DNA from: Terrimesophilobacter sp044508495
GTDB lineage: Bacteria; Actinomycetota; Actinomycetes; Actinomycetales; Microbacteriaceae
DNA length: 25,157 bases
Direction: 5' to 3'
Assembly (NCBI GenBank): GCA_044508495.1
Contig: JBIQHP010000020.1
Coordinates: forward strand, 1-25,157
Both the position numbers and the translations under genes were made by a program. Each line of letters starts with the position of its first letter. The stretch's first letter is position 1. Below are positions 1-6,917 of the stretch, in pieces. Below the pieces are notes generated by a model. The model ran no database searches and was not told the origin of the DNA. It saw only the letters and a program-made list of their open reading frames with translations.

Positions 1-861
1 CGACCCGGCGATCCCCCCGCACGAGCACTCCGGATGCGGCACGTGGGTCCGTCTCTCGATCGCGCCGGTCACGGCGTCGATCGTGATGCTCGAGGAGGCG
101 GGAGAGGGCGCCGAGACCGGCGTCGGCAGCCCGGCGAGGCGGTTGAGCGCGATCCTCGCCGCGGCGGTCGCGGCCTCGCTCGCGAGGAACGGGGTCTCCG
201 CGGTGCTGCGCAGGCCCCAGAGCTGGGCGGCGATCGCGGGCCAGGCCGGGTCGGCATCCGCGCGGTGCCGCTCCAGGCAGTGGAGGCAGGGGCCGGAGCC
301 CGGCTCGACGAGCGGGCCGATGCGCACCGAGGTGTCTCCGTACACGACGGGCAGGTGCGGCACGTCGCGTCGCAGCCACAGCCCGCTGAACGCGGGGTCG
401 AGCACGTAGTGACCGACGACGACGGCGAGCGGGGCCTCGCCCAGCGCGGGTGCGGCGACGGCGTCATCCGGGCTCTCGCCCGTCGGCCGCGGGTCGAGCC
501 CGCCCTCCCGGAGGCGCCAGACGAGCCGGTCGGCGGTCGGCCCGCTGCCGGACACGACGACCGTGCGCCGTGCCGTGGACACGGGCTCCTCGGTCAGGAG
601 CGCGGGGCGGACGGCGGTGTGGAACCGTGCGACCTGGGTCTTCGTGAGCCCAGAGTTCGCGCCGATGACGCCGAGGCCGGCGCTCGTGGCCCCCACCGTC
701 AGGGCGGCGAGCATGCGCTCCTCGGCGATCGTGACGTTCCCGAATCGGGCCGGTGGGGCGTCCACGCCGAGCTGAAGGCTCGTGGGGCTCCGCCACAGGA
801 GCGGGTAGCGGGGGTCGAGTCTCAGGGTCGGATGGGTCGGGCTGTGAGGGCTCGGTGTCAT
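1..861 (-). CDS. ThiF/cyclodehydratase-like protein (C-terminus beyond window)
   Basis: Only the first 287 residues are in the window; the frame is open to base 1. The protein looks like the actinobacterial 'TOMM/bacteriocin biosynthesis cyclodehydratase domain' family, a degenerate E1-like (ThiF/MoeB) fold. An N-terminal winged-helix-like stretch (about residues 44-90) precedes a Rossmann strand with a shortened glycine motif VVVSGSG (about 101-107). Two cysteine pairs, C192xxC195 (PCLHC) and C279xC281 (ECSC), form the usual E1-type structural zinc site. The start is ATG at 861; no clear ribosome site is visible. The gene lies 59 nt downstream of the DUF2342 gene on the same strand, so the two are probably cotranscribed. 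From memory this matches the order Rv3195-Rv3196 in M. tuberculosis. No precursor peptide gene is seen nearby, so a role in RiPP synthesis is not supported; the function is unknown. Confidence 0.8.
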   Translation of the reverse strand, partial: MTPSPHSPTHPTLRLDPRYPLLWRSPTSLQLGVDAPPARFGNVTIAEERMLAALTVGATSAGLGVIGANSGLTKTQVARFHTAVRPALLTEEPVSTARRTVVVSGSGPTADRLVWRLREGGLDPRPTGESPDDAVAAPALGEAPLAVVVGHYVLDPAFSGLWLRRDVPHLPVVYGDTSVRIGPLVEPGSGPCLHCLERHRADADPAWPAIAAQLWGLRSTAETPFLASEAATAAARIALNRLAGLPTPVSAPSPASSSITIDAVTGAIERRTHVPHPECSCGGIAGS

Positions 862-900
862 CCCGGCATCATGGCGCGTGCGCGGCAAGGCCGTCGGGAG

Positions 901-909
901 TTGTCCACA
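901..909 (+). promoter_or_regulatory. DnaA-box-like 9-mer
   Basis: TTGTCCACA matches the DnaA-box form typical of high-GC actinobacteria. It is a single copy between two cotranscribed minus-strand genes, so it could be a titration site or chance. Confidence 0.25.
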
Positions 910-920
910 GACGAACGGAG

Positions 921-2333
921 TTACTCGGTCGGCCGGTCCTCGCCGCCCTCGTCGTTGAGCAGGTCCTCGATCGCCCTGTCCACGTCGTCGGGCTCGGGTT
1001 CGGGGTCCGTCATCCTCGCGATGAGCGCGGAGGGGTCGTCGATGTCCTCGCTCACGGGGACGAGGTCGGGATGCGACCAGAGGGCGTCCCTGCGCTCGGC
1101 GCCCACGGCATCCGTGACCTGCTGCCACATCGCGGCGGCCTCGCGAAGACGGCGCGGCCGCAGCTCGAGCCCGACGAGGGTGGAGAACGCGGACTCGGCC
1201 GGCCCGCCGGATGCGCGGCGCCGGCGCACCGTCTCGGCGATGGCCCCCGACTTCGGCAGGCGGCTCGTCGCCTCGGCCGTTACGACGTCGACCCAGCCCT
1301 CGATGAGAGCGAGGGTCGTCTCGAGCCGGGTCAGGGCGGCGATCTGCGACTCGTTCTTGGGCGCGAGCAGCTCGCCGGCGGAGACCGCGTGCTGCAGCGA
1401 CTCCGGGTTGGCCGGGTCGAAGCTCTCGGCGAGCTCCTCGAGCCGGCCCGTGTTGATCGTGATGCCGCGGGCGATCTCCCCGATCGCGGTGAGCAGCTGG
1501 AGCCGCAGCCAGCGCGCGTGACGGAACAGGCGGGCGTGGGCGAGTTCGCGCACCGCGAGATACAGGCGGATCTGCTCCTGGTCGATGTCGAGCCCGGCGC
1601 CGAAGGCCGCGAGGTTCTGCGGGATGATCGCGGCCTGCACGGCGGTGTCCTCCGCGGTGCCGTTCTCCGCGGTGCCGTTCTCCCCGGCGCCGTTCTCCCC
1701 CGTGCCGAACAGCGGGATGCCGACGTCGCCCCCCGAGACGACCTCGGTGGAGAGCTGGCCGACGACCTGGCCGAGCTGCATGGCGAAGAGCGTGCCGCCG
1801 ACATTGCGCATGAGCCTGCTCGCGCCGGCGATCATGTCGCTCAGGTCCTCGGGGGACTGCTCGTGCAGCACGCGGGTGAGGGCGTCGGCGATGCTCGTGG
1901 CCACCGGCTCGGCGAGCTGCGTCCAGATCGGCATGGTCATCGTGACCCACTCGGTGCGGCTGATGAGCCGGGGGGTCGCGGTGAGCCCGGCGACGAAGGT
2001 GGCCTCGTCGAGCCAGAGGGCGGCGACGTGGAAGGCCTGCTCGAGAGCCGAGCGCTCGGCCGGGAGGGACGGCTGGCGATCCCGGCCGGCGACCGCCTTC
2101 GCCTGTTCGAGGGCGAGGCCCCAGTTGATGCCTTCCCCGCTGTTCTGGAGGGCCTCCTGCAGCCTGCTCATGAGCTGGGCGACGAGCGCGGGGTCGTTAG
2201 GGAGCCCCGCGGCGCTCGCGAGGCGGCCCGGGTCGAGCTCGGAGTTGCCGGACAGGAACTCGCGGAGGAGGTCGCGGAACTCGTCCTCCGGGTGGTCGGC
2301 GTCCTGGCCGTCATGGTCCGGATTGTCAGGCAT
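921..2333 (-). CDS. DUF2342 / TIGR03624-type zinc-dependent metalloprotease-like protein
   Basis: A 470-aa protein, full length for the family that annotation pipelines call 'zinc-dependent metalloprotease' or 'putative hydrolase' (DUF2342, zincin-like fold). It begins with an acidic tail (PDHDGQDADHPEDEF), followed by helical sequence such as GTLFAMQLGQVVGQLS. The helix that would carry the zincin motif reads R262-E263-L264-A265-H266, so the first His of a canonical HExxH is Arg and proteolytic activity is unproven. A Glu/Asn/Gly-rich low-complexity insertion (GENGAGENGTAENGTAED) is encoded by a 15-nt tandem repeat. The start is ATG at 2333. A -10 hexamer 7 nt upstream and the lack of a ribosome site suggest a leaderless mRNA. 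The gene is divergent from the YlbL-like protease, as I recall for Rv3195 next to Rv3194c. Confidence 0.87.
   Translation of the reverse strand: MPDNPDHDGQDADHPEDEFRDLLREFLSGNSELDPGRLASAAGLPNDPALVAQLMSRLQEALQNSGEGINWGLALEQAKAVAGRDRQPSLPAERSALEQAFHVAALWLDEATFVAGLTATPRLISRTEWVTMTMPIWTQLAEPVATSIADALTRVLHEQSPEDLSDMIAGASRLMRNVGGTLFAMQLGQVVGQLSTEVVSGGDVGIPLFGTGENGAGENGTAENGTAEDTAVQAAIIPQNLAAFGAGLDIDQEQIRLYLAVRELAHARLFRHARWLRLQLLTAIGEIARGITINTGRLEELAESFDPANPESLQHAVSAGELLAPKNESQIAALTRLETTLALIEGWVDVVTAEATSRLPKSGAIAETVRRRRASGGPAESAFSTLVGLELRPRRLREAAAMWQQVTDAVGAERRDALWSHPDLVPVSEDIDDPSALIARMTDPEPEPDDVDRAIEDLLNDEGGEDRPTE
1651..1710 (-). repeat. 15-nt in-frame tandem repeat, four copies
   Basis: Four 15-nt units start at 1651, 1666, 1681 and 1696. 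The first two (TCCGCGGTGCCGTTC on the plus strand) are identical and the last two are degenerate. The unit length is a multiple of three, so copy-number changes would add or remove five residues (ENGTA-type) in the DUF2342 protein without a frameshift. Confidence 0.85.
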
Positions 2334-2340
2334 GAAAACT

Positions 2341-2346
2341 ACGCTA
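2341..2346 (-). promoter_or_regulatory. -10 hexamer of leaderless DUF2342 gene
   Basis: TAGCGT on the minus strand ends 7 nt before the ATG at 2333. This places the expected transcription start at or next to the start codon. No good -35 is visible. Confidence 0.55.
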
Positions 2347-2380
2347 GCCGCTGCGCTGCGGGCGCGGCTGGGTTTTCACC

Positions 2381-2386
2381 TAGGCT
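2381..2386 (+). promoter_or_regulatory. Probable -10 hexamer for the YlbL-like gene
   Basis: TAGGCT fits the actinobacterial TAnnnT -10 and would start a leader of about 45 nt before the GTG at 2439. The -35 is not recognisable. Confidence 0.4.
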
Positions 2387-2394
2387 TGAACCTT

Positions 2395-2411
2395 CCACAG
2401 TGCGCCTGTGG
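2395..2411 (+). promoter_or_regulatory. Perfect 6-bp inverted repeat in the leader of the YlbL-like gene
   Basis: CCACAG-TGCGC-CTGTGG lies 9 nt after the predicted -10 and 27 nt before the GTG start. It could be an operator or a small leader stem-loop. Confidence 0.35.
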
Positions 2412-2438
2412 CGAACAGGAGATCTCGAGAGGACGAGC

Positions 2439-3551
2439 GTGGCCCTTTTCGATGTCGACGACACCGGCCCGGCCCCGCAGCGCATCCGGGGCAGGAGGGT
2501 CGGCGGCTGGCTCCTCGCGATCGCGGTGATCGGCGTGTGCCTCTTCGGTCTCGTCCCCTCCCCGTACGTCATCGAGGTTCCCGGTCCGGTCTTCGACACG
2601 CTCGGGACCGTGACGATCGACGGGAAGAAGGTCTCGCTCATCGAGATCCCGGATGAGGCGACCTTTCCGACGGACGGCTCGCTCGACCTGCTCACCGTGA
2701 GCACCGTGGGCAGCCGCGGGGACACCCCGACCTGGTTCGAGGTGGCCGCCGCCTGGTTCGACCCCTCGAAGGCCATCCTGCCGCTCGACGACGTGTATCC
2801 ACCCGGCTACTCCGTCGAGCAGTCCAACGAGGACGGCCGCATCATGATGGCCAACTCCCAGAAGGACGCGATCGCCGCCGCCCTCACCGAGCTCGGCCAC
2901 GACATCCCCCGCATCGTGACCGTCGGCTCGCTCACCGAGGACTCGCCCTCGAAGGGGATCCTCGAGCCCGGCGACGTCATCCGCTCGGTGAACGGGGAGG
3001 CCGTGACGGATGTCGAGAGCATGCGGGCGGTCATCGCCGCCGGCGGGGCGGGGAACCCCATCCCGATCGAGATCGTGAGGAACGGCGTGCAGCAGACCGT
3101 CTCGGTCACGCCGAGGCTGAGCGACGAGAACCCCCCGGCGCCCATCGTCGGCGTCTACCCGTCGATCGAGTACGAGTTCCCCTTCGAGGTGACGATCCAG
3201 CTCCAGAACGTGGGAGGACCCAGCGGCGGCCAGATGTTCGCCCTGGGCATCATCGACAAGCTGACCCCGGGCGAGCTCAACGGCGGCGAGCAGGTCGCCG
3301 GGACCGGGACGATCGACGCGGCGGGCAACGTCGGGGCGATCGGCGGCATCCGCCAGAAGCTCTATGGCGCGCTGCGGGCCGGCGCCACCTGGTTCCTCAC
3401 CCCGAGGTCGAACTGCGACGAGGTCGTCGGGCACATCCCCGACGGCCTTCGGGTCATCGCCGTCTCGACCCTCCAGGACTCGCTCTCCGCGCTCAGCATC
3501 ATCGAGTCGGGGACGGGCACGCAGGCGCTTCCCGGTTGCACGACCGGCTGA
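2439..3551 (+). CDS. YlbL-family membrane PDZ and Lon-type (S16) serine protease
   Basis: A 370-aa protein anchored by one N-terminal membrane helix (about residues 23-41, GWLLAIAVIGVCLFGLV), with the rest predicted outside the cytoplasm. A PDZ domain spans about 130-215 (GILEPGDVIRSVNGEAV). A Lon-type catalytic domain follows, with Ser262 in GGPSGGQ and Lys307 in GIRQK; the 45-residue spacing fits the Lon Ser-Lys dyad. The GTG start at 2439 follows AGAGGA (2428-2433) with a 5-nt spacer; upstream in-frame starts lack such a site and overlap the promoter. In Bacillus, YlbL helps degrade cell-division and checkpoint proteins; the target here is unknown. UPF0182 follows on the same strand after 71 nt, as in the M. 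tuberculosis Rv3194c-Rv3193c pair. Confidence 0.92.
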   Translation: MALFDVDDTGPAPQRIRGRRVGGWLLAIAVIGVCLFGLVPSPYVIEVPGPVFDTLGTVTIDGKKVSLIEIPDEATFPTDGSLDLLTVSTVGSRGDTPTWFEVAAAWFDPSKAILPLDDVYPPGYSVEQSNEDGRIMMANSQKDAIAAALTELGHDIPRIVTVGSLTEDSPSKGILEPGDVIRSVNGEAVTDVESMRAVIAAGGAGNPIPIEIVRNGVQQTVSVTPRLSDENPPAPIVGVYPSIEYEFPFEVTIQLQNVGGPSGGQMFALGIIDKLTPGELNGGEQVAGTGTIDAAGNVGAIGGIRQKLYGALRAGATWFLTPRSNCDEVVGHIPDGLRVIAVSTLQDSLSALSIIESGTGTQALPGCTTG

Positions 3552-3579
3552 CGGCGGGGCGGCGGAGCGCGTCACCGGT

Positions 3580-3585
3580 TACGAT
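3580..3585 (+). promoter_or_regulatory. Possible -10 hexamer for the UPF0182 gene
   Basis: TACGAT in the gap between the YlbL-like and UPF0182 genes fits TAnnnT. No -35 is clear. It may give UPF0182 its own promoter besides readthrough. Confidence 0.3.
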
Positions 3586-3622
3586 GGACTGATCCCCGTC
3601 ACCTCACGCCAGGAGTGGTTCC

Positions 3623-6529
3623 TTGACCTCAACACAAGCTGAGCGCCAACCGGTCCGTCGCTCCCGCACGCCGCTCGTCGTCGCGGTCGCCGTCATCGGC
3701 GCCCTCGTCGTCGGGTTCTTCGTCTTCGCCGGCCTCTACGCCGACTGGCTCTGGTACGAGCAGCTCGGCTTCCTCAACGTCCTCACGACGCAGTGGGTTG
3801 CGAGCGCCGTGATGTTCGGCATCGGCTTCCTCGCCATGGCGATCCCGGTCTGGATCAGCATCGAGGTCGCGTTCCGCTGGCGACCGGTCTACGCGAAGCT
3901 CAGCTCGCAGCTCGACCGCTACCAGCAGGTCATCGAGCCCCTTCGCCGTCTCGCGATGTACGGCATCCCGGCGGTTCTCGGCCTCTTCGCCGGGGTCGCG
4001 ACGAGCTCCAGCTGGAAGCCTGCCCTCGAGTGGCTCAACCGCACGCCGGCCGGCATCACCGAGCCGCAGTTCGGCCTCGACGTCTCCTTCTACCTCTTCG
4101 AGCTGCCCTTCTACCGCGCGATCCTCGCCTTCGCCTCGGCCGTCGTGCTCATCTCGATCCTCGCGGCGCTCGCGACGAGCTACCTGTACGGGGCGCTGCG
4201 CTTCAACGGCCGCGAGGTGCGGATCTCGCGCTCGGCGCGCATCCAGCTCGCCGTCATGGGCGCCGTCTACCTCGCGCTGCAGGCCGTGAGCATCTGGCTC
4301 GACCAGTACGCGACCCTGGCGACGAGCACCTCGACCGATCTCATCACGGGCGCGGGCTTCGCCGATGTCACCGCGGTGATCCCGGGCCGCGCGATCCTCG
4401 CCGGCATCGCGGCGGTCGTCGCCGTGCTCTTCATCGTCACGGCGATCATCGGCCGCTGGCGGCTGCCGATCGTCGGGACCGCCCTGCTCATCGTGAGCGC
4501 CATCCTCATCGGCGGGGTCTACCCGTGGATCGTGCAGCGCTTCCAGGTCGACCCGAGCGCCCGGACCGTCGAGGCCGAGTACATCCAGCGCAACATCGAG
4601 GCGACCCGTGCGGCCTACGGGGTGTCGGATGTCGTCGAGACCCCTTACCGCGCCCACACCGACACCGAGCCGGGTGCGCTGCGCAACGACGCCGAGACGA
4701 CGGCGAACATCCGGATCCTGGACCCCGCGCTCGTGACCGACGCCTTCGCCCAGCTCGAGCAGATCAAGCAGTACTACCAGTTCGCGCCGCACCTCGACGT
4801 CGACCGCTACACGATCGACGGCAAGTCGCAGGACACCGTGATCGCGGTGCGCGAGCTCAACCAGGCCGGGATCGGCAGCTCGAGCAACTGGGTCAACGAC
4901 CACATCGTCTACACGCACGGCTTCGGCATCGTCGCCGCCTACGGCAACCAGCGCACGGTCGACGGCCTCCCCGAGTTCATCGAGCACGGCATCCCGAGCA
5001 CGGGCGATCTGGGCGACTTCCAGCCGCGCGTGTACTTCGGCGAGACCTCCCCCGACTACTCGATCGTCGGCGCTCCGGAGGGCGCGTCGCCGGCGGAGCT
5101 CGACTACCCCTCGGGGACCGAGGAGAGCAGCCAGAACGCGCAGTTCACCTACGACGGCGACGGCGGGCCCAAGCTCGACGACATCTTCAAGAAGCTCATC
5201 TTCGCGATCAAGTTCCAGTCGGAGCAGATCCTGCTCTCGAGCGACGTGAACGACAAGTCGCAGATCCTCTACGATCGCGACCCCCTCACCCGGGTGCAGA
5301 AGGTCGCGCCGTACCTCACGCTCGACACCGACCCGTATCCCGCGATCGTCGACGGGAAGATCGTCTGGATCGTCGACGGCTACACGACGAGCGACCAGTA
5401 TCCGTACTCGAGGGTCGAGCAGCTCTCGAACGCGATCGCCGACACCTACACGCCGACGCCGCTCTTCGCCGTCGACGACATCAACTACATCCGCAACTCG
5501 GTCAAGGCCACGGTCGACGCCTACACGGGCGAGGTCACGCTCTACGCCTGGGACGACACGGATCCGATCCTCAAGACCTGGCAGAAGATCTTCCCGACCA
5601 CGATCGTGCCGATGAGCGCGATGAGCCCGGAGCTCATGAGCCACGTGCGCTACCCCTCCGACCTCTTCAAGGTGCAGCGGGCGATCCTCGGCACCTACCA
5701 CGTGACCGATCCGGGCTCGTGGTTCCAGAGCGACGACGCGTGGATCACGCCTCCGGATCCGACGCAGTCCGCGGCGAGCGCGAGGCTCCAGCCGCCGTAC
5801 TACCTGACCATGAAGGTGCCCGGGGCGTCGTCGTCGGCGTTCACCCTCTACACCACCTACATCCCGAAGGAGTCCGGAGACAACGCGCGCAGCATCCTCA
5901 CCGGCTACCTCGCGGTCAACGCGGACGCCGGCTCGACGCCGGGGACGATCTCGCCCGACTACGGCAAGTTCACCCTGCTGACTCTGCCCAAGGCGGAGAC
6001 CGTGCCGGGACCGGGCCAGGTGCAGAACAACTTCAACTCCGACCCGATCGTGTCGACCGAGCTCAACCTGCTCAGCCAGGGCTCGACGAACGTCATCAAG
6101 GGCAACCTGCTGACCTTGCCCGTCGGCGGCGGCCTGCTCTACGTGCAGCCGGTGTACATCCAGTCGACGGGGGAGACCAGCTACCCGCTGCTCAAGAAGA
6201 TCCTCGTCGCGTTCGGCGACAAGATCGCCTTCGAGTCGACCCTGGATGCCGCCCTCGACTCGATCTTCGGCGGCGACTCCGGAGCATCGGCAGGCGACAA
6301 CGAGACGCCCGAGGAACCGGGGACCGAGGAGCCGGGAGCCGAGGAGCCGAGCGGGCCGACCGAGAACGCCGCGCTCGAGGCGGCCCTCAAGGATGCCGCT
6401 GCCGCGCTCAAGGAGCGTGAGGCCGCCTACGCGGCCAACGACCTCGTCGCGGCGGCCCAGGCCGACAAGAAGCTGCAGGACGCGCTCGAACGGGCGCTCG
6501 CTGCGAGCGGGATCACCGCCGCGCCCTGA
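3623..6529 (+). CDS. UPF0182 family large membrane protein
   Basis: A 968-aa protein, the usual length for UPF0182 (PF03699; COG1615), which is widespread in actinobacteria and of unknown function. Seven membrane helices fill roughly residues 15-310, starting with PLVVAVAVIGALVVGFF and ending with VGTALLIVSAILIGGVYPWI. A large soluble, probably extracytoplasmic region follows, rich in Tyr/Asp/Thr. The tail (about 885-968) is low-complexity (EEPGTEEPGAEEP) and then Ala/Glu/Lys helical, likely a coiled coil. The start is a TTG at 3623 with AGGAG (3611-3615) and a 7-nt spacer; no ATG or GTG closer to the helix fits better. A 969-codon open frame on the opposite strand is a high-GC shadow. Confidence 0.93.
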   Translation: MTSTQAERQPVRRSRTPLVVAVAVIGALVVGFFVFAGLYADWLWYEQLGFLNVLTTQWVASAVMFGIGFLAMAIPVWISIEVAFRWRPVYAKLSSQLDRYQQVIEPLRRLAMYGIPAVLGLFAGVATSSSWKPALEWLNRTPAGITEPQFGLDVSFYLFELPFYRAILAFASAVVLISILAALATSYLYGALRFNGREVRISRSARIQLAVMGAVYLALQAVSIWLDQYATLATSTSTDLITGAGFADVTAVIPGRAILAGIAAVVAVLFIVTAIIGRWRLPIVGTALLIVSAILIGGVYPWIVQRFQVDPSARTVEAEYIQRNIEATRAAYGVSDVVETPYRAHTDTEPGALRNDAETTANIRILDPALVTDAFAQLEQIKQYYQFAPHLDVDRYTIDGKSQDTVIAVRELNQAGIGSSSNWVNDHIVYTHGFGIVAAYGNQRTVDGLPEFIEHGIPSTGDLGDFQPRVYFGETSPDYSIVGAPEGASPAELDYPSGTEESSQNAQFTYDGDGGPKLDDIFKKLIFAIKFQSEQILLSSDVNDKSQILYDRDPLTRVQKVAPYLTLDTDPYPAIVDGKIVWIVDGYTTSDQYPYSRVEQLSNAIADTYTPTPLFAVDDINYIRNSVKATVDAYTGEVTLYAWDDTDPILKTWQKIFPTTIVPMSAMSPELMSHVRYPSDLFKVQRAILGTYHVTDPGSWFQSDDAWITPPDPTQSAASARLQPPYYLTMKVPGASSSAFTLYTTYIPKESGDNARSILTGYLAVNADAGSTPGTISPDYGKFTLLTLPKAETVPGPGQVQNNFNSDPIVSTELNLLSQGSTNVIKGNLLTLPVGGGLLYVQPVYIQSTGETSYPLLKKILVAFGDKIAFESTLDAALDSIFGGDSGASAGDNETPEEPGTEEPGAEEPSGPTENAALEAALKDAAAALKEREAAYAANDLVAAAQADKKLQDALERALAASGITAAP

Positions 6530-6540
6530 CCACCTCACCG

Positions 6541-6584
6541 CTGGTTGAGTAACGGCTCGCGAAGTGAGCCGTGTATCGAAACCT
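6541..6584. repeat. Short palindromic repeat, copy 1 (GGTTGAGTA...TATCGAAACC type)
   Basis: Ends CTGGTTGAGTA and GTATCGAAACC bracket a 7-bp stem ACGGCTC (6552-6558) / GAGCCGT (6566-6572) with a 7-nt loop. The same ends with a different stem recur at 22731-22771. I recall this element type as common between genes in Microbacteriaceae. It sits between the UPF0182 stop and the tRNA promoter and may act as a terminator. Confidence 0.8.
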
Positions 6585-6601
6585 GCCGTCAGCCACTGTG
6601 C

Positions 6602-6607
6602 TAGAGT
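6602..6607 (+). promoter_or_regulatory. -10 hexamer for tRNA-fMet
   Basis: TAGAGT ends 12 nt before the mature tRNA. The -35 would fall at the end of the palindromic repeat and has no clear match. Confidence 0.45.
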
Positions 6608-6619
6608 TGTCCTTCGTGC

Positions 6620-6696
6620 CGCGGGGTGGAGCAGTTCGGTAGCTCGCCGGGCTCATAACCCGGAGGTCAGAGGTTCAAATCCTCTCCCCGCAACCA
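6620..6696 (+). tRNA. Initiator tRNA-fMet (CAT)
   Basis: A complete 77-nt cloverleaf. The acceptor is CGCGGGG against CCCCGCA, giving the C1-A72 mismatch that marks bacterial initiators. The anticodon stem CCGGG/CCCGG supplies the three conserved G-C pairs, with the CTCATAA loop and anticodon CAT at 6654-6656. The T arm is AGAGG-TTCAAAT-CCTCT, and ACCA is encoded. It needs transformylation for initiation and is not an elongator tRNA-Met. Confidence 0.97.
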
Positions 6697-6698
6697 CG

Positions 6699-6730
6699 GA
6701 AGGCCCGGAAGTCTCGACTTCCGGGCCTTC
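6699..6730 (+). terminator. Strong hairpin terminator after tRNA-fMet
   Basis: A perfect 14-bp stem GAAGGCCCGGAAGT (6699-6712) / ACTTCCGGGCCTTC (6717-6730) with a CTCG loop starts 3 nt after the tRNA CCA end. There is no long T-run, as is common in high-GC actinobacteria. Confidence 0.85.
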
Positions 6731-6844
6731 ATCTATGAGGCGATCGGGGCGTTCCTGCATGCTGTCGACGATCGGTCGGCGTCCTCCGTCGCCGGAGCTC
6801 GCCGCCGTCTCCAGGAGGCTCGACGCCTCGGGAGGCGGGCGCTC

Positions 6845-6874
6845 TTGACAATTGTCGAACGGTGATCCTATCCT
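6845..6874 (+). promoter_or_regulatory. Sigma70-type promoter of the lyase/TRAP operon
   Basis: TTGACA (6845-6850), an 18-nt spacer, then TATCCT (6869-6874); this is the best promoter in the window. The -35 overlaps the perfect palindrome GACAATTGTC (6847-6856). The operator-like site follows 11 nt after the -10, so the expected start near 6881 lies just before the repressor site. Confidence 0.7.
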
Positions 6875-6885
6875 CGACTCAATGC

Positions 6886-6901
6886 GCACAATCGTTTTCG
6901 C
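6886..6901 (+). promoter_or_regulatory. LacI-family operator 1 (before the lyase/TRAP operon)
   Basis: GCACAATCGTTTTCGC, centred on the CG typical of LacI-family sites. Its reverse complement GCGAAAACGATTGTGC matches operator 2 (11983-11998) at 15 of 16 positions. It lies between the predicted start site and the ribosome site, where binding would block transcription. Confidence 0.75.
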
Positions 6902-6917
6902 AAAAAGGAGTAGATGA

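Noticed and set aside
34..1521. 495-codon plus-strand open frame
   Set aside because: Arg/Gly-rich composition with no domain sense. It is the antisense of the ThiF-like and DUF2342 genes, both of which show family motifs and conserved cysteines.
753..2438. Plus-strand extension of the YlbL-like gene upstream of the GTG
   Set aside because: The extension is antisense to DUF2342, lacks any signal and would bury the membrane helix after more than 560 residues; the GTG at 2439 has a good ribosome site.
3629..6538. 969-codon minus-strand open frame opposite UPF0182
   Set aside because: The composition is Arg/Asp/Val/Leu-rich, as expected from reading GC-rich codons backwards. UPF0182 on the plus strand has clear helices and family length.
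6697..6844. Possible attachment-site duplicate of the tRNA 3' end or an integrase near the island
   Set aside because: No second copy of the tRNA 3' sequence and no recombinase gene was found from 6697 to 17893.
6564..6848. Small plus-strand frame across the tRNA and its terminator
   Set aside because: It covers a structural tRNA and a hairpin, has no ribosome site, and its sequence is that of the tRNA read as codons.
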